DNA of 64,000 nucleotides from Mycolicibacterium alvei (lineage in GTDB: Bacteria > Actinomycetota > Actinomycetes > Mycobacteriales > Mycobacteriaceae), in the NCBI RefSeq assembly GCF_010727325.1, contig NZ_AP022565.1, positions 124,001 to 188,000 of the forward strand. The letters run 5' to 3'. The notes below the pieces were generated by a model. The model saw nothing but the letters and a program-made list of their open reading frames with translations, did no database searches and was not told where the DNA came from. This document shows positions 26,933-35,159 of the stretch, one piece after another (the stretch's first letter is position 1; every line of letters begins with the position of its first letter). A program made the position numbers and the translations under genes.

Positions 26933-27375
26933 CAGCTGAAGTCCAGCCTCGTGATGATGAAGCCGAGCCGGTTGCGCAGCGCGCCGGGCAGCCGATCCCG
27001 CAAGACCAAGTACTCGTCAAGCTTGAAACCCGCGGCGGTCCTTCTGAGATCGATCTTGGGTCGGTCGAGGTTGACCTCGCCAAGCGTCATGCTGCCGTGC
27101 TGCACGAACGTGATGGTGGCAGCCCAGTACGTCTGCGCCCTGTTGCCGACGACGAAATCAATCAGGTCATGGCCGGGCGAGTGTGGCGCTGCCGGTGCCC
27201 GTACATAGAGTTCGGACGTCAGCGGCGGTGCCTGGTCCGGCTGCAACGCCAGGACAACATCGCGGCCCGCGTATCCCGCGTAGACATCGCACAGGACATC
27301 GCGGAAGGTGTCGACGGTATCGGCGAGTTCGTAGGGACTTTCGAAGCTGAACACATGTGGTGTGCGCTTGGACAT
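26932..27375 (-). CDS. Hypothetical protein of the island transfer operon (alternative start 27573)
   Basis: A 147-residue protein from ATG 27375, which has a near-perfect AAGGAGG site 5 bp upstream. The frame stays open to a second ATG at 27573, also with an AGGAG site, giving a 213-residue form with a 66-residue extension (DECAAHHIALEIVRDRGHADQYA). Both may be made, or the extension may be a leader. Sequence such as PYELADTVDTFRDVLCDVYAGY and NLDRPKIDLRRTAAGFKLDEY matches no family I know. Confidence 0.55.
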   Translation of the reverse strand: MSKRTPHVFSFESPYELADTVDTFRDVLCDVYAGYAGRDVVLALQPDQAPPLTSELYVRAPAAPHSPGHDLIDFVVGNRAQTYWAATITFVQHGSMTLGEVNLDRPKIDLRRTAAGFKLDEYLVLRDRLPGALRNRLGFIITRLDFS

Positions 27376-27573
27376 GATGACCTCCTTGGTTGGGGATGAA
27401 TGGGTGCAGCGAAGCGTGTCGGCAAACCGCCGCGACGCGGGGCCGGTGGTCGATGCACTCGCTTGGCGTGGAGCTGCGTACTGGTCGGCGTGCCCTCGAT
27501 CGCGGACGATTTCAAGCGCGATGTGGTGCGCTGCGCATTCGTCGGCCGGTGATTCATTCGTGTTGGGCGCCAT

Positions 27574-27749
27574 CTGCTTTCTCCTGTTCTGCTCTCGTTC
27601 TTTGAGGTTGGCTAACTACGACACCAACGATTCCTGATGAGCAGATACGGCGATACCCAGCGCAAATACCAATCTCGCCCGCCTCACGGCCCTAAACTGG
27701 GGTGCGCGCTGGGGTGCTTGAGAAGGTCGATTGAGGTAAGGGGAAGCGG
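27574..27749. promoter_or_regulatory. Divergent intergenic region between transfer operon and unknown gene
   Basis: A 176-bp gap between the leftward operon (start 27375 or 27573) and the rightward gene at 27750. It should hold two promoters. No strong palindrome seen. Confidence 0.4.
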
Positions 27750-28907
27750 TTGACGATCGAAGTTGCGGACGAAGGAGAGTCTTCGACCCGCCAGCCGTCA
27801 TTCGAAACCGTTCAGAGGGATCTCAAGCAAGTGCGACAGCAGGAAGGCGTGTCTATCCGCCGAATTATCAGCCACGGCCTGAATCTCGCGCGGCTGAGCA
27901 TCAGCATCGACGAGTTCCGTCGATCCGGGTCGCAACCTGAAACACTGCCGATGGCCACCAAGAGGGCGCTTGAGTGTGCGGTGCGCTCTTACGGCCCGGA
28001 GAGCGTGCAATTCATCCTCTTAGACACCACGCTCAATTTCGGTGGGACGCGGACGAATCTCACCCAGCGGCAGCAGACAGTCATGGACACGCTCGGCTAT
28101 TATTCAAAGACAACCTATGAATCTTGGGAAAAGGACGTCTACTGGGATTTCGCCTTCAAGATTCAGCAGCAAGAAAAATCTTTCTGTAGTGCGAATGACG
28201 ACACTGCCGCAGTCATCGCGAAGCTCCCGTTTGACCATCGTGTCAAGGTCATCCGAGTGCTGCTGGACGCGCGGGTGTCGATGCTGCCCGTCAACCAGGA
28301 TGTGTTGGCCGAGGACGTCCTGAGGGCGCTACCGGGACTGTCGTCCATCGAGCAGTTACGCGGTCTGGATCCGCTAGGAAAGCTTGACCGAGTCATTCTC
28401 GTCGCGATTCGGTCAGAGTATTACGGTGACCTGAGACAAACAGGTAAAGGCTTGCCGGAGGATGCATTTCACATCATCAAGGAGATCCCACGGCATTATG
28501 TGGGGCGGCAGTTCTGGTTTCCGGGGAACGAGATGCTTGCGGCCGCGTTCGACAGTGTCTTAGTGGCGTTGCTCCGCGGCGGTGGCCGCACTCCCATAGG
28601 CCGAACGAGCAGGCCGGAGTTTGGAGACCTATGGTCACGCACCGACCGAGCTGAACTGGAAGCGCTCGCCGAAGGTGGCTGGTTCTTCGAGGGTGGCGAG
28701 CCAACGCTGCGCTTCGACCTGGCGCGACTCAGCGCGATGAACTTCCTCGCCACCCTGCTCGTCGAGCTTGAGACCGCGAATGTCTGGGATAAGTTGCTCT
28801 GGCAACTCCCGGCTCCCGAACCGTGGCCGCCGCCAAGAAGGCCTCCAGAAACGCGAAACCCCAACCGCCCCAAGAAGACCGGGGACAGTTGGGATTCTGA
28901 CGATTAG
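27750..28907 (+). CDS. Hypothetical protein, unknown family (island cargo)
   Basis: A 385-residue hydrophilic protein starting at TTG 27750 behind a GGGGAAG site. The first 70 residues include VQRDLKQVRQQEGVSIRRII, which could be a small helix-turn-helix; a Phe/Trp-rich central part follows (GYYSKTTYESWEKDVYWDFAFKI when read in order), and the tail is Pro/Arg-rich (PEPWPPPRRPPE). No catalytic motif recognised. It is the only long rightward gene between the transfer operon and the surface-cargo genes. Position in a defence-bearing island makes a defence or regulatory role possible but unproved. Confidence 0.65.
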   Translation: MTIEVADEGESSTRQPSFETVQRDLKQVRQQEGVSIRRIISHGLNLARLSISIDEFRRSGSQPETLPMATKRALECAVRSYGPESVQFILLDTTLNFGGTRTNLTQRQQTVMDTLGYYSKTTYESWEKDVYWDFAFKIQQQEKSFCSANDDTAAVIAKLPFDHRVKVIRVLLDARVSMLPVNQDVLAEDVLRALPGLSSIEQLRGLDPLGKLDRVILVAIRSEYYGDLRQTGKGLPEDAFHIIKEIPRHYVGRQFWFPGNEMLAAAFDSVLVALLRGGGRTPIGRTSRPEFGDLWSRTDRAELEALAEGGWFFEGGEPTLRFDLARLSAMNFLATLLVELETANVWDKLLWQLPAPEPWPPPRRPPETRNPNRPKKTGDSWDSDD

Positions 28908-28976
28908 CTCGGCTCGCTCGATGAACCGATTGTGACGCGGCGTCTGTCGCGAGTCGTCGATACGCCGATGGAGGGA

Positions 28977-29195
28977 CTATCGCCGTCGTGTCATCCGTCG
29001 TTTGCCGATAAGTGCCGCCACGCCTGCGAGAATGACCGCGGCTGCGAGCGGTCCGAGCATCGCGATGCTCCCGCTGCTGATCGCATGTTGAAATAGGCCA
29101 GTATTCGGCGCGCCAACGGACTGACCGGTGCAGGTGCCGTACCCACCGGAGCCGTATGTGTTGCTTGTGTCGTTTATGCAGTTATATGTCGCCAT
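28977..29195 (-). CDS. Small surface-type protein with sortase-like C-terminus
   Basis: A 72-residue protein starting MATYNC. It contains CINDTSNTYGSGGYGTC with two Cys, then APNTG, a hydrophobic helix (IAMLGPLAAAVILAGVAALIG) and a basic tail KRRMTRRR. Motif plus helix plus basic tail copies an LPxTG cell-wall sorting signal, with APNTG in place of LPxTG. Sortase substrates are not expected in mycobacteria. It is divergent from the next two genes across an extremely AT-rich gap. Confidence 0.55.
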   Translation of the reverse strand: MATYNCINDTSNTYGSGGYGTCTGQSVGAPNTGLFQHAISSGSIAMLGPLAAAVILAGVAALIGKRRMTRRR

Positions 29196-29285
29196 TTGAT
29201 TTTCCAATTTACGCTATTGATAAATTAACATAAACGCATTATTATTAAAACAAATTAATGTAATTTGGGTAGCAGTTCATTGCGA
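29196..29285. promoter_or_regulatory. Extremely AT-rich divergent promoter region
   Basis: A 90-bp gap made almost only of A and T between 29205 and 29266, unlike host intergenic DNA. It separates the small sortase-like protein from the rightward membrane-anchor/SGNH pair and should carry both promoters. It contains a CTATTGA copy near 29212, the half-site also seen at 26302. Confidence 0.45.
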
Positions 29286-29525
29286 ATGAATAGTGTGGAA
29301 ATACGAGATCAATTGAAACGCATTCTCGACAAACAGATGGATAGGCAGGACTTCATCAAGCACATGGCGGTTGGCGCCGTTGCGCTGGTGGGTGGCGGTG
29401 TGCTGATCCGAATGGGTCTGTTGGGCAATGGTTCTGATCGAACGTCACGACAGGCTGGCTATGGTGATAGCGCCTACGGCGGTAGCAAGCAAGGCGGTGA
29501 ACAGCCGGCGCGGAGGGCTGCCTGA
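29286..29525 (+). CDS. Small N-terminally anchored hypothetical protein
   Basis: A 79-residue protein (MNSVEIRDQL start; TTG 29265 is an alternative). Residues 14-45 read KQMDRQDFIKHMAVGAVALVGGGVLI: an Arg/Gln/Asp lead-in to one hydrophobic helix, followed by a Gly/Ser/Arg-rich tail. It overlaps the SGNH hydrolase start by 1 bp, so the two are coupled. Function unknown. Confidence 0.55.
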   Translation: MNSVEIRDQLKRILDKQMDRQDFIKHMAVGAVALVGGGVLIRMGLLGNGSDRTSRQAGYGDSAYGGSKQGGEQPARRAA

Positions 29526-31822
29526 TGGCCCGGCTCCCGATTCCTGGCCAAGACAGCGGCACATGGGGCGACATCCTCAACGAGTACCTGTCTCAGGCGC
29601 ACAAGACTGACGGCGCGTTGAAGGACAACGCGGTGACCGCGAATGTCCTTGCCCCAAATAGCATTACGAACACGGCGATTGCCGACGACGCGGTTAATGC
29701 TGCGAGCATTGCCAATGGATCGATTACCGAAGCACTGCTGGACGGCGGTGTAACGACCAAACTGAACCAGGCTGCACCGACATGGAGCACGCTCAGCGGC
29801 AAGCCTGCTGTTGTCGCGGCGGGATCGGACGGAGTCGCGGCGCGATCCGCCATCGATGCGATCGACCCTCAGACTTTGGCGACGGTCAGTCCTGCCCGGT
29901 CGCGACCGCTGGTGCGGAACCGGAAGAACTTGGCCCGGTTCGAGACAGCTTTGGCGACGAAAGCCAATCCGGTGATAACAGTGCTGGGCAACTCGATAAC
30001 CTACGGCGTCGGCGCGGACGGCAGCGGGTCCACCACTAACGGATACTACGAGCCGTATCGACAGTACGCGTGGCCGGTGTTACTGCGGAAACTGTTGGCG
30101 GCCAGGGCGGGCCAGTTGCCATGCGAGAACTTCATCGGCCTGTCCGGATTGTTCGGCTACGCCGAGAACCCGCAGAACAGTGCAGGCACGATTCAGTCGG
30201 TAGGCCCATTCGGAAGCTTGACAGTCGGCGGACAGAACGGCGGCGGGATCGGTCTGCCTTCTACGTCGGCGAGTATCGACATCCCTGCGTCGAAGGCCGG
30301 CAGATTCACTGCCCTCGACGTGCTGTGTTGGGGCACCGCCTCGGGCACTGCCGGTTACAGGCCAAAGGTGCTCATTGACAACGTCGAGGTGTACGCCGGT
30401 GGCACGATCGCGACCGGCAACCTCGACGTCATCCCAATCACCGGCCTGTCGGACGCTGCACACAAGATCACCCTCGTCGGCACCGGCGTCAGCGGATGCT
30501 TTGTGGCCGGTGTCGTCACACGCCGATCATCGGGGATCATCGTCAACCGGATCGCTTGCCCCGGAGCGAGAGCGTCCGACGTGTCCGGTGCTGCTTACGG
30601 ATTCACCACGGTGCAGCAGCAACGCAACATCGACGCCGCCGTCACCGCCGGATACTCCGACTTGGTGGTCATTCAATTCACCGCAAACGAGGTCTATCAG
30701 CAGCCTTCGCTGTCCGACTTTCAAACTGCGGTCAACAGCATCATCACCCGTGCTACCACCGGACACGGCGCGGCCTGCGTGCTCCTGCTCGGCGACCCGA
30801 TGGTTACCAATGAGGAAACCGCCTATGCCATTAAAGGGTCGCAGTACCGCGCTGTACTGCAGTCGATCTCCGACTCCAATCAGTACGTCGCCTATGCGGA
30901 TCAGAACGCACTGTTCGGGGATCGAACATCTGGTGAGGCCATGGGAATGTGGCCGTCCGGCACCGTTCACCCCGCCCTCGAGGGACATCGCCGGATGGCG
31001 GACTTCGTGCGCGACATCCTGCCTGGCAGCCTGATCAGCTCATCGGTCGGTGGGTCGAGCATCGACGGCACCATCGACAAGGTTAGTGCCGCATCAGCGG
31101 TGGCTATCCCGTCGGTGATCGCGGCCCGAGACGCTAACGGAAACCTGTCAGCCGATGCTTTTATCCCCGGCTCGGCGACGACGACCCCTTCCGGGACCAC
31201 GACAACCCTGACTGCCAACGACGCCGAGGTGCAAATTTTCGCTGGAGGATCAGGCAATCAGACCGTGGTGCTGCCCACAACGAGCGTGGAGAAGGCCCGG
31301 CACTTCCGAATCATCAACTCCAATGCCGCAACGCTCATCGTCCAAGCATCGGATGCCACCTCGATCGGCCTGATTCCTATTGGGCAGAGTCTCGAAGTGA
31401 CAGCGCTGCAAGCCACACCGACCACCTACAGCCACTGGAACAGTGCAATCGGTTCGGGCAACGGCTACACCTATCGGGATACCCCAGTGGGGGGATCAAT
31501 CGCATTACGCAATGCGTCGGCGAACCTGTTGGCCGACGCGTTCGTGCCGACCAAGACGTCCACCGCGTCATCGGCGGGCACGTTGACGATGAATAGTGAC
31601 TCAACGCAAGTGCAGGAGATCACCGGAACCGCCGTTCATACGGTGAGACTTCCAAATGGGGGAGTCACTGCCGGAATGGACTACCGCATCATCAACAACT
31701 CCACCGGCACTGTGACCGTGCAGTCATCCGGTGGAAACACAATCACTACCGTGGCCGCCGGATCGGCTGTGTTGTTCATAGCGCAGATCGATCTCCCGAC
31801 TGCCACCGCCAACTGGCGTTAG
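29525..31822 (+). CDS. SGNH/GDSL-like hydrolase with tail-fibre-like N-terminus, 3' end clipped by IS
   Basis: A 765-residue protein. The N-terminus ARLPIPGQDSGTWGDILNEY and the repeat region LAPNSITNTAIADDAVNAAS look like a phage-tail or surface-attachment module. An SGNH core follows near residues 145-500: nucleophile block GNSITYGVG, VIQFTANEV in place of GxND, and TVHPALEGHRRMADF as the His block. Two similar C-terminal units (about 545-650 and 665-765; TLTANDAEVQ/TLTMNSDSTQVQ) resemble beta-rich binding repeats. Its stop TAG (31820-31822) is made by the IS3 insertion; without it the frame continues for six more codons (YFAATG) to a TAA. Confidence 0.8.
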   Translation: MARLPIPGQDSGTWGDILNEYLSQAHKTDGALKDNAVTANVLAPNSITNTAIADDAVNAASIANGSITEALLDGGVTTKLNQAAPTWSTLSGKPAVVAAGSDGVAARSAIDAIDPQTLATVSPARSRPLVRNRKNLARFETALATKANPVITVLGNSITYGVGADGSGSTTNGYYEPYRQYAWPVLLRKLLAARAGQLPCENFIGLSGLFGYAENPQNSAGTIQSVGPFGSLTVGGQNGGGIGLPSTSASIDIPASKAGRFTALDVLCWGTASGTAGYRPKVLIDNVEVYAGGTIATGNLDVIPITGLSDAAHKITLVGTGVSGCFVAGVVTRRSSGIIVNRIACPGARASDVSGAAYGFTTVQQQRNIDAAVTAGYSDLVVIQFTANEVYQQPSLSDFQTAVNSIITRATTGHGAACVLLLGDPMVTNEETAYAIKGSQYRAVLQSISDSNQYVAYADQNALFGDRTSGEAMGMWPSGTVHPALEGHRRMADFVRDILPGSLISSSVGGSSIDGTIDKVSAASAVAIPSVIAARDANGNLSADAFIPGSATTTPSGTTTTLTANDAEVQIFAGGSGNQTVVLPTTSVEKARHFRIINSNAATLIVQASDATSIGLIPIGQSLEVTALQATPTTYSHWNSAIGSGNGYTYRDTPVGGSIALRNASANLLADAFVPTKTSTASSAGTLTMNSDSTQVQEITGTAVHTVRLPNGGVTAGMDYRIINNSTGTVTVQSSGGNTITTVAAGSAVLFIAQIDLPTATANWR

Positions 31823-31891
31823 GGTCTGCTGCACGATCAGGTGACATCTGAGTTGGCTTGCCCGTGGCGGGTGGGCTGGAAGGATGTTCCT

Positions 31892-32200
31892 GTGCCCAAG
31901 CCCTACCCTCGCGAGTTCCGTGACGATGTCGTCCGGGTCGCTCGCAACCGCGACGACGGTGTGACGATCGAGGCGATCGCCACCGATTTCGGGGTCCACC
32001 CGATGACGCTGCACAAATGGCTACGCCAAGCCGATATCGACGAGGGCGCCAAACCCGGCAGAAGTACCGGCGAGTCCGGTGAGCTGCGGGATGCGCGGCG
32101 TCGGATCAAGCTCCTCGAGCAGGAGAACGAGGTCCTGCGCCGGGCTGCGGCCTATCTGTCGCAGGCCAATCTGCCGGGAAAAGGCTCTACCCGCTCGTAG
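31892..32200 (+). CDS. IS3-family transposase OrfA
   Basis: A 102-residue HTH protein from GTG 31892 (PKPYPREFRDDVVRVARN), with the IS3 OrfA helix-turn-helix (VTIEAIATDFGVHPMTLHKW) and a leucine-zipper-like end (LLEQENEVLRRAAAYL). It binds the IS ends. Near its 3' end lies the slippery heptamer G-GGA-AAA (32176-32182), where -1 slippage makes the OrfAB transposase. Confidence 0.88.
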   Translation: MPKPYPREFRDDVVRVARNRDDGVTIEAIATDFGVHPMTLHKWLRQADIDEGAKPGRSTGESGELRDARRRIKLLEQENEVLRRAAAYLSQANLPGKGSTRS

Positions 32201-33054
32201 CTGAGCTCGCCGCCGACGGGATCCCCGTCGCGGTGACGTGCCGGGTACTCAAGCTCACCCGCCAGCCCTATTACCGCTGGCTGGCCAAACCGGTGACCGA
32301 TGCCGAGATCGTCGAGGCCTACCGCGCCAACGCCCTGTTCGACGCTCATCGCGATGACCCGGAGTTCGGATACCGCTACCTGGTCGAAGAGGCATCCGAT
32401 GCCGGCGAGCCGATGGCGCAGCGCACTGGTTGGCGAATCTGCACCCAGAACCGGTGGTGGAGTGTGTTCGGTAAGAAACGCGGTAAGAACGGCAAGGTCG
32501 GGCCACCGGTGCATGACGACCTTGTCGAGCGGGACTTCACTGCTGATGCACCAAATCAGCTGTGGCTCACCGATATCACTGAACATCGCACCGGCGAGGG
32601 GAAGCTCTACCTGTGTGCGGTCAAGGACGTGTTCTCCAACCGGATCGTGGGCTACAGCATCGACTCGCGGATGAAGTCCAGATTGGCCACCGCCGCGCTC
32701 AGTAGTGCGGTGGCACGCCGTGGCGAGGTGGCCGGCTGCATTCTGCATTCCGATCGTGGATCTCAGTTCAGGTCAAGAAGATTCGTCCGTACTCTGGGCC
32801 GCTACGATATGGTTGGGTCGATGGGCCGTGTCGGAGCGGCCGGCGACAATGCGGCCATGGAGAGTTTCTTCAGCCTGCTGCAGAAGAACGTCTTGGACCG
32901 TCGCTATTGGGCTACGCGCGAGGAACTGCGGATCGCGATCGTCACCTGGATCGAGCGGACCTACCATCGTCGCCGACGACAGACCGGCCTCGGGCGGTTG
33001 ACCCCGATCGAATACGAAGCAATCATGACCACACCGGCCAGTCAGGCCGCGTGA
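32179..33054 (+). CDS. IS3-family transposase OrfB (read by -1 frameshift)
   Basis: In the -1 frame the reading passes from OrfA into KRLYPLVAELAADGIPVAVT and on through an integrase catalytic core with DDE residues in WLTDITEH, HSDRGSQF and NAAMESFF. A GTG at 32233 could start a separate OrfB. The C-terminus ends GLGRLTPIEYEAIM, usual for IS3. Complete, no internal stop. Confidence 0.9.
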   Translation, partial: KRLYPLVAELAADGIPVAVTCRVLKLTRQPYYRWLAKPVTDAEIVEAYRANALFDAHRDDPEFGYRYLVEEASDAGEPMAQRTGWRICTQNRWWSVFGKKRGKNGKVGPPVHDDLVERDFTADAPNQLWLTDITEHRTGEGKLYLCAVKDVFSNRIVGYSIDSRMKSRLATAALSSAVARRGEVAGCILHSDRGSQFRSRRFVRTLGRYDMVGSMGRVGAAGDNAAMESFFSLLQKNVLDRRYWATREELRIAIVTWIERTYHRRRRQTGLGRLTPIEYEAIMTTPASQAA

Positions 33055-33086
33055 CCGAAACTGTCACCTGATCGTGCAGCAGACCC

Positions 33087-33383
33087 TTACTTCGCGGCAA
33101 CAGGATAAATGAGTTCCATCGCCGAGCCTGCCAGACGTAATGCTGTAGCAGATCGCTACCACCCCGCGAAACACAGTTCCTTGTCGACTCTTTGACTGCA
33201 TCGTAGAGCGGCAAGGTGTGACCAGATTTGAAAGACGAAGTACTGCAATATGTTTCATAGATGGCCTGCGGAATCTCCCCGTTGCCAAGTGCCTTGCCCT
33301 GCCGTCCGATGATCCGTACGATCAGACATCTGCCGCATCGCGGTTTCCCCTATCGGCGCAGTTCGGAAGGTCGAGATTGCGCG
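33087..33383. other. 297-bp gap after IS3 with no convincing gene
   Basis: It begins with the severed end of the SGNH gene (33087-33108, codons for the lost tail and TAA). A 28-codon open frame follows directly at TAAATG (33109-33195, MSSIAEPARR start) but nothing shows it is expressed. The rest should carry the promoter for the Cys-rich gene at 33384. Confidence 0.45.
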
Positions 33384-33659
33384 ATGACTGACAACCACCC
33401 TGACCCGGATTGGTGGCACGACCCTGTCTTGTTAGCCCTCGATTTCACGCCAATCGTGGAATGTGACGCCATCACCAAGGCATGTGCAATTGTCGCCCAT
33501 CGGGCGAACTGGCGATGCATTCTGACATGCGGCTGCACGCTGCTCCTCTGTGACGAGGTCTTGTGGATGGTCGCTCCCGGTCTGCTCGACTTCACCGACT
33601 ACGCGTGCCCTGTATGCGGCAAATGCGGTGTCTTTATTGCTCGTGGTCGAGGGATCTAA
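33384..33659 (+). CDS. Small Cys-rich hypothetical protein
   Basis: A 91-residue protein from ATG 33384 (MTDNHPDPDWWHDPV). The C-terminal half has C-I-L-T-C-G-C, LLLCDE and YACPVCGKCG, a CxxC-rich pattern suited to a zinc site. Unknown family. It opens the rightward run of genes leading to the type I restriction operon. Confidence 0.55.
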   Translation: MTDNHPDPDWWHDPVLLALDFTPIVECDAITKACAIVAHRANWRCILTCGCTLLLCDEVLWMVAPGLLDFTDYACPVCGKCGVFIARGRGI

Positions 33660-33707
33660 TCAGTCCGCCGGGATGCAGGCATCAGGCGATTGTGAGCCAA
33701 TAGTGCT

Positions 33708-35126
33708 GTGGCACTTGATACCCCGCTCAACACGCGCCAGCTCGACGTGCTCAGTTGGATCGGCGAAGGCTGCCCCGACGGCCGGTGGACTAACACGTCC
33801 TACAAAGCAACTGCGGCGGCTTTGCAGAACCGGCGCCTGGTCACGGTCAGCAAGAGAGGCGGATGGAAAGCGACGATCGAACCAGCTGGTACCTACTACC
33901 TGAAGCACGGCGACTACCCGAGGGATCATTTTCCGAACAAGCGTCGGTCGTATAGCCGCGCCATTCGGTTGGCACATTCGGAGCAAGGAAATCCTCAGCG
34001 GTCGCTCACCCGTCCGGGTCCCGACGAGCCCACGCCGACCCGAAAGTTGCTGCAGGACATCATCGACGCGGGTGGCGTGCTCGAACTGAATACCAAGGGC
34101 GATGACACCAACTACGGCAATCTGGTCGCGATCATCAACAGGCGGCAGATGGCTCCGGACGGCCAGCAAGTGATTTTGTTGGATGGCGCCAGCTACTACC
34201 AGAAGGTGTTTCGACTGTCGTCGGTAGCGGAGTGGAAGACCCAGCCGCCAGCCGAGGTCGTGGCCGCTGACCGCATCGGGCGCTGGCATCCCGCGGTGGC
34301 GGCGCTGCGAAGCGAGAACCGGCTCAGTTCGATCGAATCACCACAGCGTCAGCGTGCCCTGCGATTGCTGCACGCTCTGGCCCGTGAGGCAGAAGCGCGC
34401 GGCTACACCGTGAATGAAGCGCCGAAACGGGAGCCACGCGGCTACGGCCACCACGATCATGACCATCTACCCGGCTGTGTGATCGTCGGCGTGACGCCGG
34501 TCAAGTGCGGGATCGGAATCACGCAACTACAGGACAAGGTGCCGCACGAGGCGACGGTGAAGGAACTGGAACGGGCCAAGCGGGAGTCGTGGTACCGGAT
34601 TCCTACCCACGACTACGTACGGTCCAAGCGGCTGTCGATCACGCTGAACACCGATAGCCGGTATTCCTCGGAGGTGTCGTGGGCGGACACCAAGACGATC
34701 CCGCTGGAGTCGAGGCTGCCGGATGTCATGACCTTGTTCGAGCGCTGGGCGCTGATTCACACCGAACGCACCGAAGCCGAACGACTGGCAGAGATCGAGA
34801 AGCGCAACCGGCAAGAACGCGAGGATGAACTCGCCCGCGAGGCCTACGTGCAGCATGCGCTGGGGGAGCGGCTGATTGCAGACATGAGGGACTGGGAGTT
34901 GGCAGGCCGGCTGCGCCACTACCTCGCTGACATGGCCGAGTGCATTGGGCACATCACCGACGAGGAGCAACGAGCAGTAGCCACCGAGTGGATGCAATGG
35001 TGCGAGGAGTACAGCGGCAAGTGTGACCCGCTCACGAAGCCGATCCGTCAACCGAACGTCAAGCCACCGGACTACAACGACCTTCGGGACTTCCGCCAGC
35101 GCCTCGGCTTCGGCCAGCGTTGGTGA
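33708..35126 (+). CDS. Hypothetical protein with winged-helix-like N-terminus and coiled-coil C-terminus
   Basis: A 472-residue protein from GTG 33708. Residues 5-65 (LNTRQLDVLSWIGEGCPDG ... ALQNRRLVTVSKRGG ... AGTYYLKHG) look like a winged helix found in actinobacterial hypothetical proteins. The middle part contains a His-rich GYGHHDHDHLPGC. Residues about 345-410 are a charged coiled coil (TERTEAERLAEIEKRNRQER). I do not recognise a catalytic motif. It lies between the IS3 element and hsdMSR, so a link with defence or its control is possible. Confidence 0.65.
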   Translation: MALDTPLNTRQLDVLSWIGEGCPDGRWTNTSYKATAAALQNRRLVTVSKRGGWKATIEPAGTYYLKHGDYPRDHFPNKRRSYSRAIRLAHSEQGNPQRSLTRPGPDEPTPTRKLLQDIIDAGGVLELNTKGDDTNYGNLVAIINRRQMAPDGQQVILLDGASYYQKVFRLSSVAEWKTQPPAEVVAADRIGRWHPAVAALRSENRLSSIESPQRQRALRLLHALAREAEARGYTVNEAPKREPRGYGHHDHDHLPGCVIVGVTPVKCGIGITQLQDKVPHEATVKELERAKRESWYRIPTHDYVRSKRLSITLNTDSRYSSEVSWADTKTIPLESRLPDVMTLFERWALIHTERTEAERLAEIEKRNRQEREDELAREAYVQHALGERLIADMRDWELAGRLRHYLADMAECIGHITDEEQRAVATEWMQWCEEYSGKCDPLTKPIRQPNVKPPDYNDLRDFRQRLGFGQRW

Positions 35127-35159
35127 GGTGCACCTGCCCTACCCGTCGATCTGAGCGCG

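Larger units (their letters stand above)
31822..33086 (+). mobile_element. IS3-family insertion sequence, intact, 1265 bp, TSD TTA
   Basis: Terminal inverted repeats of 25 bp are perfect: 31822-31846 and the reverse complement at 33062-33086, beginning GGGTCTGCTGC. The 3-bp direct repeat TTA (31819-31821 and 33087-33089) is the target duplication. It holds orfA and orfB in a -1 arrangement joined by a GGGAAAA slip site. Insertion clipped the SGNH hydrolase gene. Both reading frames look complete, so the element may be active. Confidence 0.93.

Noticed and set aside
33064..33288. Leftward small ORF after the IS3 element
   Set aside because: Starts within spacer DNA, runs into the IS end, and has no ribosome-binding site or recognisable protein pattern.
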